Shown here in pieces: positions 32,691-43,724 of a stretch of 64,000 bases of DNA. Within the stretch, counting starts at the first letter, position 1; each line of letters opens with the position of its first letter. Where the stretch lies: positions 22,819,169 through 22,883,168 of the forward strand of contig CM043785.1 of the NCBI GenBank assembly GCA_023974075.1, read 5' to 3'. The notes under the pieces were generated by a model. It saw only the letters and a list, made by a program, of their open reading frames with translations, did not search any database and was not told the DNA's origin. The DNA comes from Chaenocephalus aceratus. Its lineage: Eukaryota > Chordata > Actinopteri > Perciformes > Channichthyidae. The position numbers and the translations under genes are program-made.

Positions 32691-35570
32691 TTGGCCGAGA
32701 AAAACTCCGGTTCCGGTTGCAGCTCAGGCTCAGCCAACCCAGAATTTCGGCCAGCAGTCGAGGAAGAAGAAGCGAGCGGCGTGACAGCCCCTCCTTCTCC
32801 CCTCCGTGAATGTGTTCCCGCCGCCTCGAGAGATGCCTCAACGTCATCCTCAAGTCCGCATAAAACACATGTCACATCTTTCTGTCTGAATAAACCATTT
32901 TCCGCTGACGCATCCAGGCTCCGGCCAAGGGCGCAGCCTGAAAAAATGAAAAGAAAGACAATAAACAGTCCGTTAACCATAAGTCCCCTTTTGAGAGCAG
33001 CTACGGCCTCTCTCAAAAGGCGGATAATAAACGGGTCTGTGAAGGCACCACCGCCACGCGCATGCGCAGTGCCGGTTGGGGCTTTAAGGGCACTACCGCC
33101 ACGTGCGTACGCAGTGCCGGCTAGAGCTGTAAAGAACGGCCCGTCAATCCTTCCCCTTTCAAGAACAGCTACGGCATTTCTCAAAGGACGGATTATTGAC
33201 GGGTCCGTGAAGCCACCGCCACACACATGCGCAGTGCCGGCCAGGGCTTTAAGGGCACCACCGGCACGCGCAGGCGCAGTGCCGACTGGAGCCGTGAGGG
33301 CACCACCGGCACACACATGCGCAGTACCGGCTGGAGCTGAAAAGGCACCTCCGTCACGCACATGCGCAGTGCCGGTCGGAGCCATAAGAGTGACATCTCA
33401 GCTGGCTCTAAGGAGCATACAGCAGGAGATACTCACGATGTCTGCCTGGGCTTCTCAAAACAGTTATAATTTATCTGTTTTCACAAACCCAGAGAGAGTC
33501 AACCCACATTCTGGAGAGAAAGGTTCTCTCTCTCCCAGAAAGAAGGGTTTTATCTATAAAGCCCACCGAGCGGAGTCAGATTACGGAGGAGAATGTCCTC
33601 GTAAAGCACCCGCTCAACATGGGCCTCATAATAAAACTAAACCCCGAACGCCACGGCTTACGGAGAGTTTTGGTGATTATGAAATGCGTAGTGGCACTAC
33701 ACCCGACTTTTCCAGTGCGGGACGCGCCTACGGGTGCAGTCCTTTCACGGAAGGTGGTCACCACGGACGCAGGTCAGACGGGCTGACAGGGGACTTACGA
33801 AGGTCGCCCGGTGAGAGGTCTCTAGAACAGAGACTTCCAGCGGGCACGCGTAAATTACCCGGAGCTTTTAGCGGTGTTCCCCACCCAAAAATGCTTCCTG
33901 CCTTCTCTCAGAGGACTTCATGTCCCCGTGAGGATAGACAACACGATATCGTGGATGAACCGCTAGGGAAGTTTACGTTGTCTCCAGTCACCACTGGCAC
34001 ACAAACTGATCCCTTAGAGCGGCAGACGTCTCCTCTCTCTGAGGACGACACGAGTACCGGGTGTTATGCACCTAGGGACAGAATTACTGTCAAAAGGTGC
34101 ACCACTCTATGCAGACTGGACTCCTCATCCAAGGATCGAGAGTCCGCTGTGGGTGCGTTACGGCGGAGCCGTGTTAAATCTGTTCGCAAGGGGAGAAAAT
34201 GCTCAATGACAGCTGTTTTCTTTAATGCACGATTTAAACGCACCGTTAGGCGGGGACGCTCTCGTACACGATTGACCTCCGGGTCCTCTGTACACGTTCC
34301 CACCCCTGGTTCTGTTCCCCTTAACTCCGGCCAGAGTGAAAGAGCAACGCCACACACGTACTCTGATGTTTCCACCCTAGCCCGCAATATACGGGCTGGC
34401 GGTGATATATCAGCTGTTGTGCGGGCAGCCGTGGCAGCCCCCACCACGCAGGGACAGATCGTCTCAGGCGGGGAGGGCGATCCTTCACCCGCGCCCAGAG
34501 CGTGGGGCACTATGGGCCTGACCCGTGAGTGGTACAATCTGAATACAGTGGGACTCCCTCAGAAGGTGATAAACACTATTCAGAGTGCGAGAGCTTCCTC
34601 CACCAGGTCTCTTTACGACTGTAAGTGGAGGGTGTTTGAGGAGTGGTGCCTTCAAGAAGGACACATCTCTTTTCAATGTCCTGTCGGGGTGATTTTATCA
34701 TTCCTACAGGATTTGATCGATAAACACAGAGCTTTTTCCACGATCAAGGTGTACCTGGCTGCTATTGCTGCATGCCATGTGGGCTTTGAGGGTAAGACGG
34801 CTAGCCAACATCCTTTGGTTTGCCGTTTTATGAAGGGAGCGCGCAGGCTCCTCCCTGTCTCCAGGTCGCTGGTGCCCTTGTGGGACCTGGCAGTGGTTTT
34901 AAATGGGCTCAAAATGACCCCATTTGAACCCCTGGAAGGAGCTGACATGAAACATCTGTCACTCAAGACAGTGCTGTTACTGGCCCTGGCATCCGCTAAA
35001 CGGGTCAGTGATATCCATGCACTGTCTGTACATCCCTCATGCACTCAGTTCGCCCCAGGGCAAACGAGAGTGTTGTTGAAACCCAACCCTGCCTTTACAC
35101 CAAAGGTGGTTGGTTCGTGTACCCCGATTGACATTGAGGCATTTCCTCCGCAGCTGGTTTCCTCCGGGGAGCAGCAGCAGGATTTATTGTGTCCAGTCCG
35201 GGCTTTGCACACATATATGGACAGATCAAAAGAGCTTCGTCTTAATGACCAACTCTTCGTGTCCTGGGCTAAACCTCACAAGGGTAAGCCTGTTACTAAG
35301 CAACGACTATCCCACTGGATCGTGGAGGCGATTGCTTTGGCCTATACGAGTCAGAATCTGCAAGCACCTTTGGGTCTGCGGGCTCACTCGACTCGGGGCC
35401 TGGCTACATCCTGGGCTTTGTTCAAGGGTGTTTCCATCCAGGATATCTGTGCGGCGGCAAGCTGGTCTTCGCCACTCACTTTTGTCCGCTTTTACAGACT
35501 GGACGTCTCCGCTCCAAGCGTGGCCCGAGCAGTGCTGGGCACCTTGTTGAGTCGGGACTCCACCTGTTAA
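32691..35570 (+). CDS. Fused long ORF: gag-RT linker, Pro/Ala repeats and intact DIRS recombinase
   Basis: A single 959-residue open frame spans the linker, the PPPRACAVPAGA-like repeats (about 120-235), the deletion scar, DNA that encodes RNase H in copy C but is read here in another frame, and the recombinase (about 610-959). Catalytic residues are intact: Arg771 (AKRVSDIH), His899 and Arg902 (AHSTRG), Tyr935 (FVRFYRLDV). RT motifs, including YLDD, are absent. The listed start is TTG, so real initiation may be internal, for example near the Met of GTMGLTREWYN. Copies A and D share the same scar, so the structure is older than this copy. Confidence 0.8.
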   Translation: MAEKNSGSGCSSGSANPEFRPAVEEEEASGVTAPPSPLRECVPAASRDASTSSSSPHKTHVTSFCLNKPFSADASRLRPRAQPEKMKRKTINSPLTISPLLRAATASLKRRIINGSVKAPPPRACAVPVGALRALPPRAYAVPARAVKNGPSILPLSRTATAFLKGRIIDGSVKPPPHTCAVPARALRAPPARAGAVPTGAVRAPPAHTCAVPAGAEKAPPSRTCAVPVGAIRVTSQLALRSIQQEILTMSAWASQNSYNLSVFTNPERVNPHSGEKGSLSPRKKGFIYKAHRAESDYGGECPRKAPAQHGPHNKTKPRTPRLTESFGDYEMRSGTTPDFSSAGRAYGCSPFTEGGHHGRRSDGLTGDLRRSPGERSLEQRLPAGTRKLPGAFSGVPHPKMLPAFSQRTSCPREDRQHDIVDEPLGKFTLSPVTTGTQTDPLERQTSPLSEDDTSTGCYAPRDRITVKRCTTLCRLDSSSKDRESAVGALRRSRVKSVRKGRKCSMTAVFFNARFKRTVRRGRSRTRLTSGSSVHVPTPGSVPLNSGQSERATPHTYSDVSTLARNIRAGGDISAVVRAAVAAPTTQGQIVSGGEGDPSPAPRAWGTMGLTREWYNLNTVGLPQKVINTIQSARASSTRSLYDCKWRVFEEWCLQEGHISFQCPVGVILSFLQDLIDKHRAFSTIKVYLAAIAACHVGFEGKTASQHPLVCRFMKGARRLLPVSRSLVPLWDLAVVLNGLKMTPFEPLEGADMKHLSLKTVLLLALASAKRVSDIHALSVHPSCTQFAPGQTRVLLKPNPAFTPKVVGSCTPIDIEAFPPQLVSSGEQQQDLLCPVRALHTYMDRSKELRLNDQLFVSWAKPHKGKPVTKQRLSHWIVEAIALAYTSQNLQAPLGLRAHSTRGLATSWALFKGVSIQDICAAASWSSPLTFVRFYRLDVSAPSVARAVLGTLLSRDSTC
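33030..33400 (+). repeat. GCGCATGCGC-type coding minisatellite in DIRS
   Basis: Units of about 42-45 bp carry CACGCGCATGCGCAGTGCCG and encode PPRACAVPAGAL-like peptides of 14-15 residues. The same array, with different unit numbers, occurs in copies A (25240-25390), C (54826-54920) and D (58180-58480). Confidence 0.85.
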
Positions 35571-35669
35571 ATTCTGGTTGATCGGTGATCTTCGAGATAA
35601 GCTCGTCTGGCAATACGGGAGCTACAATATCCCATAGTGAGACATCGAACTGAGTGTTATGAATGAGAA

Positions 35670-35968
35670 CTATAGGTTACTTACGTAACCCCAGGCTCAG
35701 AGTAACATGAAGTGAGATGTCTCACCAGACGGCCCTCCTTGCTATGGTGAAGCGAGAAGAGGTGCTTATTTTGAATGACGCATGCGTCGTGGCGCAGGCT
35801 ACTTATAGGGGGTGATTTCCCCTGACGTTGACGTCAAGAATCACCGGCCAATCAGGATTGGCGTAATGAGATTGATGCTTCTGTTTGCTCCGCGATGAGG
35901 CGCATCCCATAGTGAGACATCTCACTTCATGTTACTCTGAGAACTGGGGTTACGTAAGTAACCTATAG
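35670..35968. repeat. DIRS terminal module U2
   Basis: 299 bp with the same inverted ends as U1 (CTATAGGTTACTTACGTAAC), joined to the 3' terminal repeat of copy B. The interior carries the DIRS 5' terminal-repeat sequence and a TATA box in minus orientation. Confidence 0.7.
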
Positions 35969-36916
35969 TTTCTGCTGCTTTACCATTGTTTCTGTTATTA
36001 TGGTCTGTTTTTCCATGATGCTTATTAAGTTATTCATATTGCCCTCTCCCTTGCTAGAAGACGTGCTGGATGAAGTTGAACTTTCAGGACGTTGTGGTAT
36101 AAATTGTGTTTCACTATTAACGGCATTTGCAGTTTTATTGATGTTTGGTGTATGCTTGTTAGCATTCAAATGAGCATTTTCTTGCTCTAATGCTGTACTC
36201 ACAAACAGTGATTTATCCACATATTCATTCATTCTGTCTCCTGCTTGGTTCATGCCTGCATGAGAATCCTCCATTCCTTTGATTACATTTAATTTTGCAG
36301 TGTTTGCTGCAATATCTGTTTCAAGTTCCAGCTGTTCCTTTCTTTCCTTCAAACCGGCTTCCTCCCTTTCCAATGCTTGCTTCTGAGCCAGCCTAGCAGC
36401 TCGTGCTAACAATTCTGCATTTCGACTTTCCAACTTTATTTTAGCATATGTGATAGAAGACCGAGAGGATCTCCTTGAACTTTGTGAATGAACACTCTTT
36501 ACGTTTGAAATACTGTCCCGAGGTGCAACACTCGTATGTCCTGTTATTTTTGTCTGGACCACATTGGACACAGGAGCATCAGCGATCCAGTTTAAGACCT
36601 CCTGATTAAACTCTTCCAAGGCAGCTGCTTTGGGTTTATACCATTCATTCTGATCCATTTCTTTCTCTTCCTCAGTGGACATTAAAGCTTGAACAGAATC
36701 ATTTGACTGTTCCAATTTCTTGTGTAGTTGTGTAAACTCACTTTCCCTTTTCGACTTAACCAGTTCCACATTGCAGACATTTTCCATTAATTGTCTGATT
36801 TCATTTATTTTCCTTGTCAATGCACCCAATTGTGCACTCCTTGATGATTTCAGTCGTTTGAGCCTTTCCATATACACACAGTCAATGTCACTTTCCTAGC
36901 TTTCCAAGTCTGCCAT
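35963..36916 (-). pseudogene. BEL/Pao-type Gag N-terminal fragment
   Basis: The 304-residue frame from 36877 is highly charged and helical. It shows the SSRRSSRSSITYAKIKLESR, LLARAARLAQKQALEREEAG and LELETDIAANTAKLNVI pattern seen in Gags of BEL/Pao elements. An earlier in-frame ATG at 36916-36914 (MADLES) is followed by TAG at 36898-36896, so the natural start may have been lost. The frame stops where module U2 begins; protease and pol are absent. A plain coiled-coil host protein is the alternative. Confidence 0.55.
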
Positions 36917-37438
36917 TTTTGTTCAAGACAACACGTTTATTCCTTTTGAATTTTACTTCATTGTTAGTGGACTTTCATTGTCTTGCCTTGAGTTGAGACG
37001 TTTCCAACAGTCTTTGAACGCTCCACAGCAGTGACGCGTTACAGATGTAGTTGGGGGAGGAGTGATAGTTGCCTTCAGTCATTCCCATTTCACAACACCG
37101 TCGTTCCAGGAAGTAGAATCCGTAGTAAAACGAAGGCGAGTGTTTGACACGCTGTTATGAGTTCTTGTTTTCAAAACATACGTTTCCACGGACCAGCGCT
37201 CATCAAGCGGGTTTTTTGACGAATAAAAGAGCCTTCTTTCCACCTTTCTTAAGCTCCTTTTGTGCTTCGGTTTTAGCGCCTGGCCGACGCGCTCACACAT
37301 CACTCAGAGTCACGTTTCTTTTGGTATATTTATTTCCAAGTTATCCTTCTCTGCAGTGCAATGCAGCGGTCAAAAAACCGTGTGGCTTCACAACCAAACT
37401 AGCACACAGAGTATCATCAGCAGGACTCTTTTAACCAG
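36917..37438 (-). other. Probable leader/LTR region of the BEL/Pao fragment
   Basis: No frame with a known domain. An AATAAATAT stretch lies on the minus strand near 37329. The segment ends abruptly at DIRS terminal-repeat sequence (AAGGCGCATCCCATAGTG), so its own end is not preserved. Confidence 0.35.
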
Positions 37439-37458
37439 CTAAGGCGCATCCCATAGTG

Positions 37459-38803
37459 CAGCGTTTCTCAAAGTGTGGGGCGCAGAGATGTGATAGGTGG
37501 GTCGCGAAAAAAAATATATATATTTAAAAAAAATTAAAATTAAAATTAATTTTTTTTTTTTTTCACATTTATTTATTATTTATACACTGGTGGAATATCA
37601 AAACAACGGCCCGCCCGGGGTGCAAAACGTATCAATGAAAAGCGACCCTCTACCACACAAAACAACACCTGTAGATAACCCAATTTGTGTTCTTTGAAAT
37701 TGAAAAGGATATTGCATTGTGTTTGTTACTTTCGTTGCAGTTGTATGTCTTAAGTGTAATTTGGCATGCTTTTATTTTGAAGGCAAGTTTACGCTGTTGA
37801 CAGTTGTTGTTGCTATGGAAACAAGAAAAGTTTCACAGCGGGCGGAACTTGTCATAAAGTCCGCGATAATAAAGCCCACCCATTTAGAGGGAAGATATGA
37901 TTGGTCAATTGTACTGTCATTTTACATTACTCTCGTTCAGTTACTATAGCTGGCCCTGAATTCATAGCTGGACGAAAAAAGTATACAGCTCCCTTTCATC
38001 TTAGTGTTGAGAGCTGTATCCATACATTCATGTTGGGCTCAAAGTAGGGCTGCTCGATTATGGCAAAAATCATAATCTCGATTATTTGGGTCAATAATTA
38101 ATATCACGATTATTAAAAACGATTAACCATTTACTTTGAAAAACATCAATTTATTGAAAAAAATAATTTGAAAAGTATGTTTTTAACAGTTGATTACCCT
38201 GAACTTTAAGTATAATTCAACTGAAAAACCTATTTAAAAAATAAATAAAATCGTTTTATTTCGATTATGTTGTTTTCATAATCGTTGCAAGCCAAAATCG
38301 TAATTGCGATTAAAATACGATTTAATTGAGCAGCCCTAGCTCAAAGTGCACCAGATTGATGCATTCAACTTCAACATTTAAAAAAAAAAAATCTTCCTGG
38401 GGGTGCATGCCCCCGAACCCTCGAGGATGTGACGTCCACCACCAAATAAAGCAGGTTAAAATAATTAAATTGCATACATTTTATTTTAGTAAACACTGAA
38501 AACGGGTCTCACAGACCCAAACAGTACTCAAAGGTTAAAGGTAGCATATAATAATGTTAAAATGTGCTAAATATATACACTGCAAAAAAACAAAAAAGAG
38601 GAGTAAAAGTAGCTCACGACTTGTTTTATTTTTTGAAAGTAACCCTCATCCTAAAAAAAGTTGGAGTCCCCTGTTATAGAACGATACATTTGACAATTTT
38701 AAGCTTGGCCTACCATTTTATTGGAGCGATAAGGAACAGGTGGGGCTTGAAAAGGCCCACCTGTTCAAAGTGGGGAATGACAGAAAAAGTTTGAGAACCA
38801 CTG
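37459..38803. mobile_element. hAT (Charlie-like) non-autonomous element, 1345 bp
   Basis: The left end CAGCGTTTCTCAAAGTG and the inverted right end CAGTGGTTCTCAAACTTT are typical hAT termini. An 8-bp duplication, CCATAGTG, flanks it (37451-37458 and 38804-38811). The target is DIRS terminal-repeat DNA, so it inserted after that DIRS fragment. No transposase. Confidence 0.9.
38045..38338. mobile_element. hAT MITE nested in the preceding element (294 bp)
   Basis: Inverted ends TAGGGCTGCTCGATTATGGC and, inverted, TAGGGCTGCTCAATTAAATC. The 8-bp duplication GCTCAAAG lies at 38037-38044 and 38339-38346. AT-rich, no frame. Confidence 0.9.
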
Positions 38804-38842
38804 CCATAGTGAGACATCGAACGGAGTGTTATGAATGAGAAC
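38804..38842. repeat. DIRS terminal-repeat fragment
   Basis: CCATAGTGAGACATCGAACG followed by GAGTGTTATGAATGAGAAC equals the outer end of the DIRS terminal repeat. Together with 37440-37458 it was one piece before the hAT insertion. Confidence 0.8.
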
Positions 38843-39035
38843 AAGAAGATACTCAAATGATATCTAGAGTAAAACAGTTTAGTGCCTGATAGGAGGATGT
38901 GCTAACTAATAAGGCTTTATTTAAACATTAAAGAATACTTTAGGTTAAGGTCTTCTTTTAAATAGCAAAAAAGCTTTGGGGGTATCTATCTACAGATAAA
39001 TATTAAGCCTGACAAAGTCTAAATTGCATGGTTTG

Positions 39036-39576
39036 TGTTACGCTCCTCGTAAAGAGACTCAAAACTTGAACCCGCTATGCACGAACACTTGGGACGAAGA
39101 CTTAGGTGTAGTGTCAAAAAACTGGATTTATTTACGTTCCTCAAAAAACAGGCAGGAGACAAAGTAGACTCTCAACAGAGTGGGAAGAACGTGGAGCAGG
39201 GCTGAGACGGAGGTTGGGCTGGACGTGGCAGGCAGGACGGAATGGAATATGGAGTATCTGGAACAGGCACAAAACAGAACAGGATTAGTATAGGAAAAAT
39301 CCAACTAGAAGAGTATACAAAAAGACTAGCAATACTAGTCAGCCGGAACTGGAGTTTACCACTGTGAGTATACGAAGAACTGGCGAAGTCTGATGATCGA
39401 ACCGGAGTTTTAAGCAGCAGCAGGTGAGTAGTGGTAATCAGTGATGATGAGAAACAGGAGCGGAGGTGAGTTGGCGGAAAACGGAAAGTAGGTCAACCAC
39501 GCCCAGCCAGGAAGACAGACAAACAGATAGACAAACAAACAGAAAAAAGGAGAAGGAGATACTGCAATTCCTCACA
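39036..39576 (-). repeat. Solo LTR (541 bp)
   Basis: TG...CA ends with the 5-bp duplication GTTTG at 39031-39035 and 39577-39581. On the minus strand it begins TGTGAGGAATTGCAG, contains AATAAA and ends GAGGAGCGTAACA, so it is probably minus-oriented. No internal region or second LTR is present. Confidence 0.85.
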
Positions 39577-39879
39577 GTTTGTTTTGGAACTTGACAATCA
39601 ACTTTCCTGCAATGTTAACTATGTTGAAGCACTTATTTTAACTGATATTATACACATTAATGATCTTATGTATGTAGATAGTATAAGAAATGTGCAGAAT
39701 ACAACAGTGTAATGGTGGAAGTATACACACATTGATAGATGTCTTGTAATGCACTGTTGAGGAACCTGTGACCCAAGTTTTTCATTCATTGCATAACTAC
39801 ACTGTTGAGTATATGATATGTCAATAAACCTTAGAAAATCTTGAAATCTTGAAAGGGATATGCAAAATAGCAATTATAT

Positions 39880-41411
39880 CAGTGGCGAGCCGTCAGGGCC
39901 CTCAAGGCCCTCTGTGAGGGCCTAAGATATTCTAAAAAATAATATTTGAAAACATAAAAAAAAAACATTTAAAAAAAATATATTATAATATTATTATATA
40001 TATTATTTTTACCCTACTTTTTCATTAGTTTTACCAACATAACTCGATGTAATTGTATTTAAAATAACATTTCCAAATAAATAAATTCTTCGAATCTGCC
40101 TGTTCAGTTTCTGTTAGAATGTGAAGGGTTACATGTCGTAACTGTGAAGACGGGAGAGCTTGTTGGTCCCTCTCTACATTCACAGAGGGCCAGCTATAGT
40201 AATTCAACGAGAGAGTAATGTCAAATGACAGTACAATTGACCAATCATATCTTCCCTCTAAATGGGCGGGCTTTATTTTCGCGGACCTTATGACAAGTTC
40301 CGCCCGCTGTGGTCCATGGGTCTATGCCCATGGACAGGTTGTGCAGTTTGGCGTGGAGGAGGTTGCCATCTTCTTTTTTCTTAATGCTGAAAGAAATAAA
40401 AATGGTTTAATCAATATAAAAGCACCTTTCTTTTTCTACAGTCATATTTCATTAATTACATTTAATTCACGCAACACTGGCCATATCTCTGCTAGTTTAC
40501 AAAGTTTAGTTACAAATGACATTTATATTTGAAAAACGGTGAAGCACTTAAAAAACAATTGTATAGTGTAGGTTCAAGAACATTTAAATCAAAAGGACAA
40601 GTTTTGTAAAGTTACAGGGTATCTTACCTTCAGAATATGCCGGGAACGAGGAGCAGTGACCGCAAGCTGGGTTGTTAGCATAGACTGTGTTGTTAGCATA
40701 GGTTGTTAGCTGAATACTGAGAGCATGTTAGCTTAGCTTCTTAGCCTGAGCTAGGTCTGGAACGTCACGCTCGGTGGCAGCAGGTCCCGCCCTGTCCCGC
40801 CTCAGCACCACCTCTTTGCCCTTATTTGGAGCAGGCGGGAGTTAGATTCTCACGTCACTGTTGAGCCGTTAGTGGCCGACTCCGCCTACTAAGGGCTTCA
40901 CGGCAACTCTGCAGAATCCTATGGGTGAAGTCACGGACCCTACGTCCATTTATATATACAGTTATGGTCTATAGTCTATGGTCTATGCAAGGGTGCAGTG
41001 ACGCGTCCTAAAACGGAAAATAAAAAAAAGGATTATTGTAACTCTTTATTATCAGGGAGTACCAAGAAGTCAGTCAAGTCGCTTCAGCTGATTCAAAATG
41101 CTGCGGCTCGTGTACTAACCAGAGTTAGGAAAAGGGACCACATTACTCCTGTTCTGGCTGCCTTACACTGGCTCCCTATAGAACACAGGATAGAATTTAA
41201 AATTCTTCTTCTCGCCTACAAAGCCCTTAATGGGCAGGCGCCATCTTACCTTAAAGAACTCATTATACCCTACTGTCCTACTAGGGCATTGCGTTCCAAG
41301 AATGCAGGGTTGTTGTATATATATGTATATGCTGTGACGTAATAACTCTTCTTTTTTTTCGAGGGAAGGGGGGTCAGAGGGCCTAGGTATAAAAGTCACG
41401 GCTCGCCACTG
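39880..41411. mobile_element. hAT element, 1532 bp, carrying a LINE fragment
   Basis: Inverted ends CAGTGGCGAGCCGTCAGGGC and, inverted, CAGTGGCGAGCCGTGACTTT. The 8-bp duplication AATTATAT lies at 39872-39879 and 41412-41419. Part of the interior (40200-40320) is an inverted relative of 37820-37960. No transposase frame. Confidence 0.9.
40998..41342 (+). pseudogene. LINE RT C-terminal fragment inside the hAT element
   Basis: The 114-residue frame shows DYCNSLLSGSTKKSV, LQLIQNAAARVLTR, LHWLPIEHRIEFKILLLAYK and LNGQAPSYLKELI, the end of a Rex1/L2-like RT. The 3' part is cut at about 41320. It was captured by, or inserted into, the hAT element. Confidence 0.8.
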
Positions 41412-41681
41412 AATTATATACAGTCTTTAATTAACTATTAGAGAATAACGAGTAATGAATATGCTTTAAACGGATCTGCAGATACATATTTAGTCTTCTC
41501 AAGCACCAACTATCAAATATCTCTCCTGATTGTTGGCACTTGACAATCACCTTCACTGAATTTCACTCAGGTGTAACTAAAGTCTGATTTATTAAAGTTG
41601 TTTATATTTCACATCATTAATCCAAATCTGTAAAGTAACTAAAATAAATGTAGTGGATTAAAAATACCAGGTTAACCTTAA

Positions 41682-42006
41682 AGGTGGGGTAGGTAAGTTT
41701 CAGAAACCGGCTCGAGATACACTTTTTGTTATATTCGATGGAATTCTCTTAACATCCCGATAGCAATGAATATCTTAAGTGCTTTGACAAAAAATCCATA
41801 CAAAAATGTCATCTGTAGATTGGATGGCCTACCTGCCTGTCAGCCTTCCATCGGGGCACAAACTTATCTCGTGCCCTCATTGGTCATGTGCGCGTTTGTG
41901 TGTGTTGGAGGAGGGGCTCTATAAGAAAGTGGCAGATTTTCTCCGGTTATGTATTTTCAAATTCTAGCGATCTTGAGCCGGTTTCTCAAACTTACCTACC
42001 CCACCT
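41682..42006. mobile_element. TTAA-flanked MITE (325 bp)
   Basis: Inverted ends AGGTGGGGTAGGTAAGTTTC and, inverted, AGGTGGGGTAGGTAAGTTTG, each extended by AGAAACCGGCTCAAGAT-like sequence. TTAA flanks both sides (41678-41681 and 42007-42010), as for piggyBac-type insertion. A half copy lies at 50401-50541. Confidence 0.8.
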
Positions 42007-42010
42007 TTAA

Positions 42011-42330
42011 AGAAAGCCCTCAGGATTATAAAAGACCCCCATCACCCCAGCCACAAACTGTTCCGTCTGCTGCCGTCTGGCAGGCGGTACCGCAGCATCC
42101 GGACTAAAACCACCAGACTCAGGGACAGCTTCATCCCACAGGCCATAAGACTATTAAACACCTGAACTTAGAAATAACATTCATCTGGCTGCTACTTAGA
42201 AATTATTTATCTAATATATCATATTCCAATCACTTGTATAGACTCTTATTGCACAATTTCACTATTTTTTCTGTGTATCTGTTTTATTGCGTTGCACTGT
42301 TGGAGGAGCCTGTGACCTAAGGGTGGGGGG
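42011..42330 (+). pseudogene. LINE ORF2 C-terminal fragment and 3' UTR
   Basis: In frame the DNA reads LRIIKDPHHPSHKLFRLLPS then GRRYRSIRTKTTRLRDSFIP, ending AIRLLNT and a stop at about 42165. This is the common C-terminus of fish Jockey-group LINEs. An AT-rich 3' region follows to a G-run near 42325-42336. Confidence 0.65.
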
Positions 42331-42435
42331 GGGGGTAGGACACGTTCCATTCCTGTTTTGAATAGTGTGCCGTCGATGGGTTTCATTCCATTTCAAAGTC
42401 CTTTTTGACGCTGTGTGTAAACTTCGCGCATCCAA

Positions 42436-43234
42436 TCACAGAGGTTGAGGACTGGTCACAGGGTTTGTCAAGCTAAGCACATGGTGTAGTCCCAAACGAT
42501 AGCTAAGGATTCTGGGTAGTGTAGTGTCTTCGGCCATCCTAAAACTCCGAAAAAATATTTGTTTCTCCAAATCGAAGGGGGAAAATACAAAAGCATTGTA
42601 CACAATTCAAACCAATCAATGTTGTGTAATTAACAAGGACAATTTGGTGTTTTTTAGTCGATGAGTAGTGCAGATATCACTGTAAAATCAATCGACAGTA
42701 AGGAGACTTACTTACTTCCGGGTGTAAAATTCTCCGTTATCCAGTGGGAATGGACGCTCATAATACAATACAGGGGACATGATCATTATCTTTTAAATAA
42801 CGTTAACTAAAGGGAACAATCTATTTGACACAGCTGAAGCTCTGGCCTTCCTTAAAAACTAACTAATTTAATAAAAATCACAGTTGCATTACACACAATG
42901 CACTGTTTTTTGAGAACACAAATTCGTAACTAATGTAATTTTTACATTCTGACGAAAAATAAAAATAATTATGAATACAAATAAAATAAAAGAAGCCTCC
43001 CGTGAGTTACTACAAGCTATAAAGTAGATTTAAAAAACGTTTTATAGAATAAAAGCTCACTGCGGGACGTTGTAGAAATGCGTGTGTGCACCACGACAAA
43101 GGAGCCTCATTCACTTTACATTGGGGTTGTTTGCGTGGTGCCGACACATAAATGTAACAAAGTTCGTGACTCCACCACGCAATGCGGTGTTAAGGAGTCG
43201 TGGTGGAGTCACGCATTCTGGTGAGATCAGGTTG
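42436..43234. repeat. Inner arm, right copy
   Basis: Inverse of 21211-22008, including the terminal hairpin (43166-43214). A few substitutions and short indels separate the copies. Confidence 0.8.
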
Positions 43235-43254
43235 AGCCAATCAGGAACTTAGAA

Positions 43255-43724
43255 TTTAGTCCAACTTCCTTTTCAATCACACTCACTTCCTTTTCAATCA
43301 TACTCTCTCACACACATAACTATTCTTATGCACACCCTATCATTCTGTTTTATACACATACCTATAGTCATTCACATTAACTATTATCACCTCTTAAGCT
43401 ATTATTCGGCCTTTCATTCACTACTATTCTGTTTTACATATATGACTATTGTTATTAACATTAAATACTATTCCCTCTTACATAGGTTATTATTCTGTCT
43501 TACATACATTGTTTACCGATTACACACATACTACTATCCTCTTTCACATACACTATTATAATGTTCTATTATAGTTGTTTGTGAAAAACAATAGTGGTGT
43601 GTGAGAGAGAATAGTTATTTATGTATGATAGTATGATAGTAAATGAAGGAAGGGATGACAGTACGTTAAAGACGGTATGATACTGTGTGTGAAAGAGTCT
43701 GGTGGTGTACAGTTGAGATTATGA
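43255..43724. repeat. Degenerate TACTATT/TCACACA tandem DNA
   Basis: Irregular units such as CATACACTATTATA and TTACATACATTGTT recur about every 25-60 bases. On the minus strand they resemble GTATGTGAAAGAGAATAGT units around the (TG)n tract at 19.8 kb, so this is probably the diverged counterpart of that part of the left arm. Confidence 0.55.

Larger units (their letters stand above)
31318..35669 (+). mobile_element. DIRS copy B, plus strand, RT-deleted, lacking its 5' terminal repeat
   Basis: It begins inside the leader (TATTACCATACCAGGTAATA), carries a shortened gag, the Pro/Ala minisatellite, one long frame into an intact recombinase, and the 3' terminal repeat ending GTGTTATGAATGAGAAC. 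It is the inverse of copy A and ends in module U2. Confidence 0.85.

Noticed and set aside
34064..34537. Antisense frames across DIRS recombinase genes (also 24315-24608 and 34673-35044)
   Set aside because: They recur only because the DIRS copies are similar; the sense frames carry the catalytic motifs.
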